Of a DNA stretch of 53,995 nt, positions 40,392-48,475 are shown in pieces. The DNA comes from Actinopolymorpha alba DSM 45243 (GTDB lineage: Bacteria; Actinomycetota; Actinomycetes; Propionibacteriales; Actinopolymorphaceae), in the NCBI RefSeq assembly GCF_000373925.1, contig NZ_KB892776.1:1-53995 (forward strand), written 5' to 3'. The translations under genes were made by a program, and so were the position numbers. Each line of letters begins with the position of its first letter. The stretch's first letter is position 1. Below the pieces are notes generated by a model that saw only the letters and a program-made list of their open reading frames with translations, ran no database searches and was not told the origin of the DNA.

Positions 40392-41228
40392 ATGGAATTC
40401 GGAGTGGGCTACTTCCCTACACACGACGGTATGGATCCTGGTGCGCTCGCCCGGATGCTGGAGGAACGTGGGCAGAACGCCGTGCTCTTCGCCGAGCACA
40501 CCCACATCCCGGCAAGTCGGGAAACGCCTTATCCGGGTGGCGATCTTCCGGCGAAGTACTGGCACTGCTACGACCTGTTCGTCGCGTTGACGGCCGCCGC
40601 TGCCGCGACGTCGAAGCTGCGGGTGGGCAGCGGCGTCTGTCTCGTCATCCAGCGCGACCCGATCATCACCGCACACGAGGTCGCCAGCATTGACCATCTG
40701 TCGGGCGGGCGGTTGGAGTTCGGCGTCGGTGCCGGCTGGAACCGCGAGGAGATGCGCAACCACGGCACCGATCCACGCACGCGGATGGCGCTGCTCCGGG
40801 AACGCGTCGAAGCCATGAAGGCGATCTGGACCCAGGTCGAGGCCAGCTATACCGGCACCCACGTCTCCTTCGAACGCATCTGGTCCTATCCCAAACCGGC
40901 ACAGCAACCCCATCCGCCCATCCTCGTCGGCGGCGACGGACCAACCGTGCTGGACCGGGTGATCGCCTTCGGCGACGAATGGATTCCCAACTATCTCGGC
41001 GATCCGGCGATCTTCGACCGAATCCGGGAACTCCGCGCCCGTGCGGAACGCCCGGTCGGAGTGCAGCTGCTCTCGGCGCCAGCCGATCCGGCCGCCCTCG
41101 AACGCATGCGGGACGCCGGAGTGAGGCGGGCGAACCACTGGCTTCCGTCCGGCTCCCGCGGCACCGTCGAACGCGCACTCGACCGCTGGGAGGACGCGAT
41201 CGCCAAGCTGAACGGCGAACTCTCCTAG
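40392..41228 (+). CDS. LLM-class F420-dependent oxidoreductase
   Basis: The 278-residue protein starts MEFGVGYFPTHDGMDPGALA. The luciferase-like TIM barrel shows VLFAEHTHIPASRET, LRVGSGVCLVIQRDPIITAH, SGGRLEFGVGAGWNREEMRN and PPILVGGDGP, standard for F420-dependent members. GGAG lies 5 nt before ATG 40392. The C-terminal segment MRDAGVRRANHWLPSG completes the barrel. The substrate is unknown. It is separated from the FAD enzyme by a hairpin, so it may be transcribed on its own. Confidence 0.9.
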   Translation: MEFGVGYFPTHDGMDPGALARMLEERGQNAVLFAEHTHIPASRETPYPGGDLPAKYWHCYDLFVALTAAAAATSKLRVGSGVCLVIQRDPIITAHEVASIDHLSGGRLEFGVGAGWNREEMRNHGTDPRTRMALLRERVEAMKAIWTQVEASYTGTHVSFERIWSYPKPAQQPHPPILVGGDGPTVLDRVIAFGDEWIPNYLGDPAIFDRIRELRARAERPVGVQLLSAPADPAALERMRDAGVRRANHWLPSGSRGTVERALDRWEDAIAKLNGELS

Positions 41229-41243
41229 GGTGGCTCGAGGTGC

Positions 41244-42299
41244 CTAGCTGGTGCGCTCGAGCCAGTCGCTGATCAGTGCGTACGACGCGTCAACGGACGG
41301 GTGCAGCATCATGTTGTGGCCGGTACGTGGAAACGTCTTGACCGTCAGCGACTCGGCGCTGGAGTAGTAGGGCGCTTCGTTCCGATAGACCGCACGGTCA
41401 CTGGCGCAGTTCAACAACAGCCCACAGAACAACGCGTCTTCCTGGCCCACCGTCACCAACACGGGCACGCGTACGCGGTTGGTGCTGTTGAGCGGAGGTG
41501 GCAGTTTGTTCGCCAACGCCGAGGTGAGCAGCGTGAGTTCGGTGGTGACATCCTTGTGCGCTTCGTCGTACCTGATCACTGCCGGGTCGGCGTTCTTGGC
41601 GGAGTAGAACATGAACGCGCGCGTCCCCGGCAGGGTCGTCATCCACCCGGGGTCGAGCGTCGTGCCGGCGAACTTCGAGTCGAGGAGTGCCGGATAGAAG
41701 TCGACGAACGTGCCGGCTCCACCAAGGCCCACGCCAGTGCCGTGCAACATGCCGGTGACCACGAGCCGGTCGATGTCGTCGTACCTCGCCGCCTCCTCGA
41801 TGGCGACCAGACCACCGATGGAATGCGAGACGAGGTTGACAGTCTGATAGTCACGAGACCTGAGCCAGCTGATGAGTTGGTGCAGCACATAGGCGTCGGA
41901 GGAGACGGTCACGCCCGTGCTCAGGGGACGGTCACTCGCGCCGGTGCCCGGCCGGTCGAACGCGAAGGTCGCACGCCCGTCAGCCGTCGCCCGCCTCACG
42001 TAGGAATACTTGCGCGCGTACTGCGCCCAGTCCCAGTAGCTGCTGTTGTAGCTTCCGCCGTGGACCAGCACATCAACCGCGCTTTTACCCGGCGACCACC
42101 GGGTCGGCACGCACAGGGTGCCCGAGATCTTCACGGTCGCGGATCGTCCGGGGGCGATCGCGACCTTGCGCTGGACGGCGTGGCAGGACGCGCCCGCCCG
42201 CTCAGCGTCAGCAGTGTCCGCGCTGGCCAGTGTCGGCATGGACAAGCCGGCTGCGAGCAGGCCAACCACGGCTGTCCGGATCGCGGAGCGCAGGATCAT
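41244..42299 (-). CDS. Secreted alpha/beta-hydrolase
   Basis: The 351-residue protein has a signal peptide (MILRSAIRTAVVGLLAAGLS, cleavage near ASA-DTA), a beta-rich pro-region, VDVLVHGGSYNSSYWDW, the nucleophile elbow NLVSHSIGGLVAI, an acidic residue in VTVGQEDALFCG and the His in FPRTGHNMMLHP. Two Cys near residues 39 and 63 and two near 295-301 may pair. It is an extracellular esterase/lipase-like enzyme of unknown substrate. It converges with the F420-type gene, with 15 bp between stops. Confidence 0.88.
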   Translation of the reverse strand: MILRSAIRTAVVGLLAAGLSMPTLASADTADAERAGASCHAVQRKVAIAPGRSATVKISGTLCVPTRWSPGKSAVDVLVHGGSYNSSYWDWAQYARKYSYVRRATADGRATFAFDRPGTGASDRPLSTGVTVSSDAYVLHQLISWLRSRDYQTVNLVSHSIGGLVAIEEAARYDDIDRLVVTGMLHGTGVGLGGAGTFVDFYPALLDSKFAGTTLDPGWMTTLPGTRAFMFYSAKNADPAVIRYDEAHKDVTTELTLLTSALANKLPPPLNSTNRVRVPVLVTVGQEDALFCGLLLNCASDRAVYRNEAPYYSSAESLTVKTFPRTGHNMMLHPSVDASYALISDWLERTS

Positions 42300-42432
42300 G
42301 GACGAACCTTACGCTACGCATGCGGCCTATCACCGGAAGGTCTCATATGTGCGACTCATCCAGGCCCCGGCCGACGCCGGACCAGCGCCCTCTCGACACC
42401 CACCAGTCGTCCCGGACCGGCCCGGCACGGCG

Positions 42433-42461
42433 GTGACAGTTGATCAACTCGCGGATATAGT
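42433..42461 (+). promoter_or_regulatory. P450 promoter with a palindrome in its spacer
   Basis: GTGACA (42433-42438), a 17-nt spacer and TATAGT (42456-42461). The perfect palindrome AGTTGATCAACT at 42438-42449 starts at the -35 box edge and fills two-thirds of the spacer, a placement suited to a repressor. Confidence 0.65.
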
Positions 42462-42543
42462 GGGCCCGGAATGGAAGGGCCGATCAGCTTGGTTTCGACC
42501 CTCACGCGCCAACTTCCTTTTGCCGCGAGTTCCGGGGACCTTT

Positions 42544-42580
42544 ATGACTGAGGAACCACAGCATGACTGAGGAACCAGCC
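42544..42580 (+). repeat. Duplicated translation start of the P450 gene (19-bp unit)
   Basis: ATGACTGAGGAACCA occurs at 42544-42558 and again at 42563-42577. The first copy opens an out-of-frame peptide MTEEPQHD that stops at a TGA overlapping the second copy. The GAGGA of copy 1 serves as a Shine-Dalgarno for the second ATG. Confidence 0.85.
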
Positions 42581-43771
42581 ATACCCCTGCCGTATCGGCG
42601 AGACCGCGTTTGCCCGTTCGACCCCGCACCGGAGCTCAACCAGCTGCGCGTCGAGCTACCCGTGAGCCGGGTTGAGCTGCCAAGCGGGGTTTGCGTCTGG
42701 CTGGTGACTCGGTACGCCGACGCCCGCCAGGTTCTGGGCGACACACGTTTCAGCAATGCGGCCACGCCGCCATGGTTGCTCCGGCTGCCGACTGTCAAGG
42801 GCAGCGACGAAGCGGCGGCGACCGAGCCCGGAAGCTTCATTGGTTTCGATCCACCCGAACACACGAAGTTCCGGCGGATGCTTGCCGGTGAGTTCACGGT
42901 GAAGCGGATCAGCCAGCTCCGCCCCCGAGTCGAAGCCATCGTGTCCGAGCATCTTGACGCGATGGAGCAGACTGGCCCGCCGGTTGATCTGGTGTCGGCG
43001 TTCGCGTTTCCGATACCCGCGCTGGTGATCTGCGAGTTGCTCGGCGTGCCGTACGAAGACCGAAGTGAGTTCCGCCGGCTCAGCAATCTCATCCTCGACC
43101 TGACCCAACCCCGTGACCAGCTCCGCCTTGCGTTCAAGGAGCTGCACGTCTATCTCGCCACCCTCATCGCCCGTCAACGCCAGCAGCCCGACGACGGGAT
43201 GCTCGGAATGCTCATCCGGGAGTACGGCGACGAGATTTCCGACGCCGAGATCGCGGGGATCGGCCGGCTCCTTCTCTTCGCGGGGCACGAGACCACGGCC
43301 AGCATGCTCGCACTGGGCACCGCCCTGCTGCTGAGGCATTCCGAGCAGGCGGCCAGGCTTCGTGACAACCCCGACCTGACAGCTCCGGCGATCGAAGAAC
43401 TCCTGCGCTACCTCACGATCGCCCAGAGCGCGGTGATCCGCACCGCCACCGAAGACCTGCAGATCGGCGACCAGCCCGTCCAGACCGGCGACTACGTCAT
43501 GGTCTCGCTGCAGTCAGCCAACCGCGACGACGAGCTCTACGACGACCCACAGCGGTTCGACGTCACCCGCAAACCCCAGTCCCACGTGGCGTTCGGCCAC
43601 GGCATCCACCACTGCATCGGCGCGCCCCTTGCCCGCATGGAGATGCAGGCCGCGTTCCCAGCCCTGCTTCGACGTTTCCCGTCCTTGCGGCTCGCCGCGC
43701 CGTTCGAGGAGCTCTCGTTCCGCACGCTGACGACGGTGTACGGCGTCTCTGAGCTGCCCGTGGCCTGGTAG
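42563..43771 (+). CDS. Cytochrome P450
   Basis: The 402-residue protein has the oxygen-binding I-helix AGHETT (240-245), the K-helix ExxR in IEELLRY, and the heme loop FGHGIHHCIGAPLAR with the axial Cys at 351. Length and form fit soluble actinobacterial CYP105/107-like enzymes that hydroxylate or otherwise oxidise small molecules using separate ferredoxin partners, none of which is encoded nearby. The start ATG 42563 has GAGGAA 7 nt upstream, created by the duplicated start region. A hairpin terminator follows directly. Confidence 0.95.
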   Translation: MTEEPAIPLPYRRDRVCPFDPAPELNQLRVELPVSRVELPSGVCVWLVTRYADARQVLGDTRFSNAATPPWLLRLPTVKGSDEAAATEPGSFIGFDPPEHTKFRRMLAGEFTVKRISQLRPRVEAIVSEHLDAMEQTGPPVDLVSAFAFPIPALVICELLGVPYEDRSEFRRLSNLILDLTQPRDQLRLAFKELHVYLATLIARQRQQPDDGMLGMLIREYGDEISDAEIAGIGRLLLFAGHETTASMLALGTALLLRHSEQAARLRDNPDLTAPAIEELLRYLTIAQSAVIRTATEDLQIGDQPVQTGDYVMVSLQSANRDDELYDDPQRFDVTRKPQSHVAFGHGIHHCIGAPLARMEMQAAFPALLRRFPSLRLAAPFEELSFRTLTTVYGVSELPVAW

Positions 43772-43801
43772 GCAAGAGCCCTGTTCCCAGGGGCTCTTGC
43801 C
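43771..43801. terminator. P450 terminator hairpin
   Basis: GGCAAGAGCCC (43771-43781) pairs with GGGCTCTTGCC (43791-43801), with a 9-nt loop. It starts at the last base of the P450 stop and lies between convergent genes. A second, weaker stem AAGAGCCC/GGGCTT follows near 43811-43831. Confidence 0.8.
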
Positions 43802-43821
43802 TAGTAGATAAGAGCCCGTAC

Positions 43822-44646
43822 CTAGGGCTTGCGCGCGACCCCGGCGTAGAGCGCCCGCGACGCGTCGTCATCCGCGAGTTCGGGGTCTTCGGCACCCCAC
43901 AGACCGCCGAACGTGACCCCTGGCTTCGCACCCTCGTAGGGCGGCAACAACTCCAGGCCCTCGAAGAAGCGCTCCACCTCCGCTTTCCCTCGCGGGTAGA
44001 GCTGCTCGTTGGCGTTCTGGTAAAGGGTTGTCGCCCGGTCCACCACCTCGGGCGTCTGCTTGTCGTACGTACCCTGTGACAGCACCAGGTAGCTTCCCGA
44101 CGAGAGCTTGTCGAGGCACCGGGCGACCAGTCGCCACGGGTCGGACTTGTCAGAAACGAAATGGACGACGGCCGTCATGAGGAGGCCCACGGGTTCGGAG
44201 AAGTCGATCAGCTGGCGCAACTCAGGGTTGCTGAAAACGCTGTCGGAGTCGCGAAGGTCACCGGGAATGAAGACAGTGCCGTCCACGCCCTGCAGGAGCT
44301 TCGTGGCTTGCTCCGCGACCATGGGGTCGTTGTCGACGTACACCACTCGCGCGGCTGGGTTGATGGCCTGAACCACCTCGTGGGTGTTGTTCTGGGTGGG
44401 CAGGCCCGAGCCGATGTCAAGGAACTGCGAGATGCCAAGCTCAGAGGTCAGCCACCGTGCCGCACGCTGGTGAAACCCGCGGTTGCACCACGCCCAGTCT
44501 TCCAGCTCAGGGAACAGGAGCTTGATCTGCTCGGCTGCCTGCCGGTCGATCTCGCGGTGGTTACTCCCACCAAGGAGATAGTCGTAGATACGCGCGACGC
44601 TCATCGTGCGACTGTTGTCAGCAGGTGCCTTCTCTGTTTCGAACAC
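43822..44646 (-). CDS. SAM-dependent methyltransferase of the SAV2177/DUF574 family
   Basis: The 274-residue protein starts GTG-FETEKAPADNSRT. It has the family opening MSVARIYDYLLGGSNHREID, the SAM motif FLDIGSGLPTQNNTHEVVQ, VVYVDNDPMV, VGLLMTAVVHFVSD and the end FGGLWGAEDPE. These are common, often multicopy methyltransferases in actinomycetes, of largely unknown substrates. AGGAG lies 5 nt before GTG 44646, preferred over an in-frame ATG at 44739. It converges with the P450. Confidence 0.9.
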   Translation of the reverse strand: MFETEKAPADNSRTMSVARIYDYLLGGSNHREIDRQAAEQIKLLFPELEDWAWCNRGFHQRAARWLTSELGISQFLDIGSGLPTQNNTHEVVQAINPAARVVYVDNDPMVAEQATKLLQGVDGTVFIPGDLRDSDSVFSNPELRQLIDFSEPVGLLMTAVVHFVSDKSDPWRLVARCLDKLSSGSYLVLSQGTYDKQTPEVVDRATTLYQNANEQLYPRGKAEVERFFEGLELLPPYEGAKPGVTFGGLWGAEDPELADDDASRALYAGVARKP

Positions 44647-44843
44647 CGCGTCTCCTGGCAAACGACCGTAGTTTTGGACAGAACGAGCATGACGCGCAGG
44701 ACCAATACATGCGCATCGAGACGGAAGCTGAGATGTCACCGGGCTTCAGGAAGCCGTATCCCCCGACTTCGACGTGCGATGACCTGGCGGGACCTCCGTC
44801 CACTGCGATCGGAGTATGACGAGATCGACAACAAACAATCGGT

Positions 44844-44872
44844 ACATTATCGACCCGGTATGGGTGTCACAA
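44844..44872 (-). promoter_or_regulatory. Promoter of the SAV2177-type methyltransferase
   Basis: On the minus strand TTGTGA (44872-44867), a 17-nt spacer and TAATGT (44849-44844). Confidence 0.55.
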
Positions 44873-44987
44873 GTCTGGGCCACAACCAGCGTCCGTCGGC
44901 CTGTGCGGCGAGGGCTGGCGGCGCGTCGTACCGCGCTGGGGAGCGGCGTGAGCGTGGTCGGGTTCGACAGCTGAAGGACGCTGGATC

Positions 44988-45018
44988 CTGACACCTATGT
45001 GATGGTCGGGCCTACACT
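44988..45018 (+). promoter_or_regulatory. Leaderless MerR promoter with a long 19-nt spacer
   Basis: CTGACA (44988-44993), a 19-nt spacer and TACACT (45013-45018), ending 7 nt before ATG 45026. A 19-nt spacer is the hallmark of promoters activated by MerR proteins, so the gene is probably autoregulated. Confidence 0.65.
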
Positions 45019-45025
45019 TCGGCGC

Positions 45026-45397
45026 ATGCGGATAGGCGAGCTGGCCCGGCTAACGGGCGTCAGTGTGCGGTCGCTGCGCTACTACGAGGAGCAGTCACTC
45101 CTGCGGCCAGAGCGCCATCCGAACGGCTACCGCAGCTTCTCCGAGAGCGATGTCGAGCGGGTCGCCCAGATCCAGCTGCTGTTCGCCTCGGGCCTCAACA
45201 GCCGCTGCATCGCTGACCTGCTGCCCTGCATGTGTGGCAGTGGTACGGACGAGTTCACCACGCCGGCGCCGTACCTCGTCGACGGGCTGCTTCCGGTACG
45301 GGAACGGATCGTCGCGCAGATCACGGCGTTGACGGCATCGCTGCAGACCCTCGACCGGGTCATCGCCGCTGCCCGCGGGCCCTCCCCGCAGGGTTGA
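45026..45397 (+). CDS. MerR-family transcriptional regulator
   Basis: The 123-residue protein starts MRIGELARLTGVSVRSLRYY. It has the MerR winged helix (1-70, with EEQSLLRPERHPNGYRSFSE), then a short coiled-coil (about 85-115) for dimerisation. ADLLPCMCGSGTDEF holds two Cys two apart, which could bind metal or respond to redox, though many MerR relatives have an LPC here without known sensing. The ATG at 45026 is chosen because the -10 box places the transcript start there. Target genes are not evident apart from itself. Confidence 0.9.
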   Translation: MRIGELARLTGVSVRSLRYYEEQSLLRPERHPNGYRSFSESDVERVAQIQLLFASGLNSRCIADLLPCMCGSGTDEFTTPAPYLVDGLLPVRERIVAQITALTASLQTLDRVIAAARGPSPQG

Positions 45398-45435
45398 GGG
45401 GTTCTGCGGCCCTCGGGCGGAGTCGGTCCTCGGCG

Positions 45436-45978
45436 CTACCAGAGGTCGCCCGCGCGCCAGTCGCAGGTCAGGTCGCCGGCGAGGTCGAGCGGGACCGAGC
45501 CGGGAAGGACGTAGATGGACCCGTCCTCCTCCTGAGTGCGCGTGATGCCGGTCGGTGTCAGCGCGTACGTCGGCCCTGTCCAGAGCTTCCAGCCCCGAGC
45601 GGCGTACAACCTCGCGGCCTCGTCCGTGGCGCCGAGCCCACCCAGGTCGTAGGCGCCCCGGATCACGCGTTCCAGCTCCGCCATCATGGCCCAGCCGTGT
45701 CCGCGACCGCGCTGGTCAGCGCGTACGCCGACCCCCTCGACGTAGCCGGTACGCAGCGTGCGGCCGTTGTGCAGCAGCTGGCGCTGGACCACCGACGCGT
45801 GCCCGACCAGCTCCTCGCCCTCCCACGCCAGCGCGTGGATTCCGCCGAGGGAGTGATCCCAGTCATCGTCGGTCAGGTCGCCCTCGAAGACCTCGGCGAG
45901 GAGAGCGCGAGCCGCCTTACGGGTGGCATCGTCCAGGTCGGCGGTATGCATTGTGCGTAGCTCCGTCACACCCGCCAT
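45436..45978 (-). CDS. aac(2')-I: Aminoglycoside 2'-N-acetyltransferase, AAC(2')-I family
   Basis: The 180-residue protein follows the mycobacterial AAC(2')-I layout end to end: LRTMHTADLDDATRKAARAL, DWDHSLGGIHALAWEGEELV, GHASVVQRQL, RTLRTGYVEGVGVRADQRGR with the acetyl-CoA loop, AARLYAARGWKLWTGPTYAL, and the terminal DLTCDWRAGDLW. It should acetylate the 2'-amine of aminoglycosides, but chromosomal members may have a housekeeping substrate. The start is uncertain: ATG 45978 is used, and ATG 45948 (MHTADL) has GGAG 9 nt upstream. It ends a minus-strand run with the Pr6Pr and kinase genes. Confidence 0.88.
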   Translation of the reverse strand: MAGVTELRTMHTADLDDATRKAARALLAEVFEGDLTDDDWDHSLGGIHALAWEGEELVGHASVVQRQLLHNGRTLRTGYVEGVGVRADQRGRGHGWAMMAELERVIRGAYDLGGLGATDEAARLYAARGWKLWTGPTYALTPTGITRTQEEDGSIYVLPGSVPLDLAGDLTCDWRAGDLW

Positions 45979-46005
45979 CCTCACACCATTCTTGGCGTGG
46001 GGCAC

Positions 46006-46656
46006 TCACCCTGGCGAACCGCGCCGGTGTGACCGCCTCCGCGCGAGGTTCGCGAGTGCGACCGTGACCCAGGAGAACACCACGAAGCCGATCAGGATGG
46101 CGACAAGATGGATCGCCACGCTGGGGTAGCCGCCGTTGGCTGGGTCGAGGAACGGGTAGGGGTACCACCCGTCGACCTCGCCTCGGACGAGGGTGAACAG
46201 CGCCCAGATCAGCGGGCCGATCAGCCAGCGGAGCCCCAGCCGGAAGGTGAGGCGGCGGGTGGGCGGGTCGACCAGCCAGTCGATGAGTAGGTAGACGGGC
46301 AGGATCTTGTGGACGACCGTGTCGACCCACGGGAGGGCAACCTGCAGCTCAGCGCTGGACAGGAGCACCATCACGACCACGAACGTGACCGCCAGATAGA
46401 CCACCGCGGCGCCGCGGAGGAGGTCGAGGGTCGCTGAGCGGGTGGTTCGCGCTCGCGGGCTGAGGGCGAGGACGAGCAGGAGCCCCGCCCCGAACAAGTT
46501 GCTGAGGATCGTGAAGAACGCGAAGTACCTCGTCGGGTCGAACGTACCGTTGTCGAGGTTGGTGACCAGCTGGACGCCGATCGCGACCAGCACCAGAAGC
46601 GCGACCAGCAGCCGAACGATCGCGAGCACCCGGCGCTTCACCACGGCCGTGATCAT
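46006..46656 (-). CDS. Pr6Pr-family membrane protein
   Basis: The 216-residue protein has six predicted membrane segments, beginning LAIVRLLVALLVLVAIGVQL. The family hallmark is FFTILSNLFGAGLLLVLAL, followed by VDTVVHKILPVYLLIDWLVD, RWLIGPLIWALFTLVRGEVD and GWYPYPFLDP. The basic C-terminus is RRRSHRRGSPG. The function of Pr6Pr proteins is unknown. TATGAT overlaps the ATG and ends 7 nt before a GTG at 46644, so a leaderless start at that GTG is possible. It lies 27 bp before the AAC(2') gene. Confidence 0.85.
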   Translation of the reverse strand: MITAVVKRRVLAIVRLLVALLVLVAIGVQLVTNLDNGTFDPTRYFAFFTILSNLFGAGLLLVLALSPRARTTRSATLDLLRGAAVVYLAVTFVVVMVLLSSAELQVALPWVDTVVHKILPVYLLIDWLVDPPTRRLTFRLGLRWLIGPLIWALFTLVRGEVDGWYPYPFLDPANGGYPSVAIHLVAILIGFVVFSWVTVALANLARRRSHRRGSPG

Positions 46657-46704
46657 AGCGTGGCCAACCGATCACTCTCCCGACATGAGCCCGGCCGCGG
46701 CCAC

Positions 46705-47754
46705 TCAGGGGAAGTACTGTCGCCACACCCGTACGTCTGCGACAAGCCGCGGAAGCGCCTCGATGTCAGCCATCGCGCGTGCGTCCGCCGTGCCTGGATC
46801 GACGCTTGCCGGGCGAGCGTCTCCGAGTGAAACCCGAATGCGTTGCGAGATCTTGGCCAGCCGCATACCGGCGTACCTCGCGAGTAGCCCTTCGACGGGC
46901 CGCACCTGGTGCCCGCCAGCCTGGCCATAGGCGCCGGCGGCCCGGCGTACGAGCGTAGGGTCTGGCGCCTTGCGGCCCAGCATGGCGAAGCTGGCGAACA
47001 CGTGCGCCGCCTCCAGCGGTGCACTGTCGGGTCCGGCGACATCCCAGTCAATGAGAACGGGACGCCATCGCCCTCGACCCGACGGCGTCATCAGGACGTT
47101 CCATGGCTCGACGTCGCGGTGGGTCCGCACATGTGGCCCGGTGTCCCGGAACACCTCGACCACCTGGCGGGAGAGCGAGCGGACGACTTCAAGCTGGCGG
47201 TCGAGAGCAGGTGCCCAGATCAGGCCTCCATCCCGGCCTCGGTCGAGCCACTCGGACCACTGCGCGAGCGAGACGGGCGGCGACTGGTTGTACCACCAAG
47301 GGGGTTCGGGCGCCTCCGACAGCGGCGGCTCGAGTTGATGGATGCGTGCGAGCGTGTCGCCCAGCCATTCGCTGAGGTCATCCTCGGGCTCGAGTGGCCG
47401 GTGGTCGAGGTACGGGTAAGCCCGGAAGACGCCGTGGCCATCGATGTGTGTCGCCGCTCCAAACTGAGGGGACCGCGGTGTCACCGGTCGCGGAGAATCG
47501 ATGCCGGCGTCAAGGGCCCGTTGCTCCAGCGCCATCGCGCACTCGAGCGCCGGCTGCCAGGGAACGCCGGGCCCCTTCCAGAATCGCTTCACGAGTACGG
47601 ACCCCGAGGTTGTGTCCAGTCGCCAGGTCTCCTGACTCACGTGCCGGACGGGAACCATCGGCCCGATCGGACGGCCGAGGTCGAAAGCATCGGCGACCAG
47701 ACCAGCCAAGGTGGCGGAATCAGCGGTGGTCGATATGCATGAGCGATCGGGCAC
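46705..47754 (-). CDS. Aminoglycoside-phosphotransferase-fold kinase
   Basis: The 349-residue protein starts GTG-PDRSCISTTADSAT. The N-lobe is TWRLDTTSGSVLVKRFWKG. The catalytic loop is HVRTHRDVEPWNVLM (HxDxxxxN form) and the metal Asp is in PVLIDWDVAG. The W-rich segment EPPWWYNQSPPVSLAQW is typical of this actinobacterial subgroup. The substrate is unknown; spectinomycin or aminoglycoside phosphorylation is only one option. GAAGGG lies 6 nt before GTG 47754, deciding that start over an ATG at 47841. It heads a probable operon with Pr6Pr and AAC(2'). Confidence 0.87.
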   Translation of the reverse strand: MPDRSCISTTADSATLAGLVADAFDLGRPIGPMVPVRHVSQETWRLDTTSGSVLVKRFWKGPGVPWQPALECAMALEQRALDAGIDSPRPVTPRSPQFGAATHIDGHGVFRAYPYLDHRPLEPEDDLSEWLGDTLARIHQLEPPLSEAPEPPWWYNQSPPVSLAQWSEWLDRGRDGGLIWAPALDRQLEVVRSLSRQVVEVFRDTGPHVRTHRDVEPWNVLMTPSGRGRWRPVLIDWDVAGPDSAPLEAAHVFASFAMLGRKAPDPTLVRRAAGAYGQAGGHQVRPVEGLLARYAGMRLAKISQRIRVSLGDARPASVDPGTADARAMADIEALPRLVADVRVWRQYFP

Positions 47755-47889
47755 GGCGTTCCCTTCAGCGCGCAAGCGGATCCCGTGGACACGGCCCTTC
47801 AGGACAATATGACTAGTCAAGTCGGCCATATCGTACGCCATCTCGCTGTACCCTTGCCCGGCCCTTGCCAGCGCGACGGGACGGGCGCA

Positions 47890-48417
47890 TCAGGGGCGAG
47901 TGCCGGCCCAGGACCTCGCGCGTTCCAACACTCGCTGGACCGTGTCCGCCTTCGCCGCGGAGTAGGCGCGCAGGCAGCCCGTCTGCTCGACCGCGGACCG
48001 CTTGGCGTTCGCATATTCGAGGGCGGCACTGGGATCCGCCCGGAGGAAATCGCGGAACACCAGGTTGTCCCGCCAGAGGACGGCGTTCAACTCAACGACA
48101 TGGACGTTGGACCAAGGCGGTGACGTACGCCGCCGTAGGTACTCCCGTCCCGGAGGGCTGTGCTCGCGAAGATACTCGTACCCTGCGACTTCGCTGAGTC
48201 GATGCGCGACTTCGCTGCGTTCGCTCTCGGGACAGCCAACCATCAGGTCGATGACCGGCTTTGCCGCCAGGCCAGGCACCGCGGTCGACCCGATGTGCTC
48301 GACAGTGCCAGATGCCAGCCCCAGCAGCGCACAGACCTCCGCGCGCAACCTCTGCCCGTGGGACAACCAGTCGTCTTGTGAGGGAACGACCTCGATCGGC
48401 TCGTCGACGTGGCTCAT
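47890..48417 (-). CDS. GrpB/UPF0157 family protein
   Basis: The 175-residue protein starts MSHVDEPIEVVPSQDDWLSH. It has the nucleotidyltransferase-like core VEHIGSTAVPGLAAKPVIDL followed by MVGCP, and the family end VFRDFLRADPSAALEYANAK. GrpB proteins share a fold with nucleotidyltransferases; some relatives are dephospho-CoA kinase-associated. The molecular role is unknown. AGAGG lies 9 nt before ATG 48417, preferred over several upstream Mets. It is divergent from the next kinase gene by 58 bp. Confidence 0.9.
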   Translation of the reverse strand: MSHVDEPIEVVPSQDDWLSHGQRLRAEVCALLGLASGTVEHIGSTAVPGLAAKPVIDLMVGCPESERSEVAHRLSEVAGYEYLREHSPPGREYLRRRTSPPWSNVHVVELNAVLWRDNLVFRDFLRADPSAALEYANAKRSAVEQTGCLRAYSAAKADTVQRVLERARSWAGTRP

Positions 48418-48463
48418 TCTCTTCATCCTCTGCATCATGCCCATCGTCGGAGCCGCTCCGCCA

Positions 48464-48469
48464 TAGTCT
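48464..48469 (+). promoter_or_regulatory. -10 box of a leaderless promoter for the 48.5-kb kinase
   Basis: TAGTCT ends 6 nt before ATG 48476. The -35 region is weak and no Shine-Dalgarno is present. Confidence 0.5.
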
Positions 48470-48475
48470 GCGGAT

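Larger units (their letters stand above)
44647..45025. other. Intergenic region between methyltransferase and MerR genes
   Basis: This 379-bp stretch between divergent genes holds one promoter for each direction (44844-44872 minus, 44988-45018 plus), leaving a leader of about 190 nt for the methyltransferase. I see no additional gene. Confidence 0.6.

Noticed and set aside
42118-42570. A plus-strand frame ending MTEEPQHD before the P450
   Set aside because: Apart from the duplicated MTEEP segment it is antisense to the secreted hydrolase and its leader. Only the short upstream peptide is worth noting.
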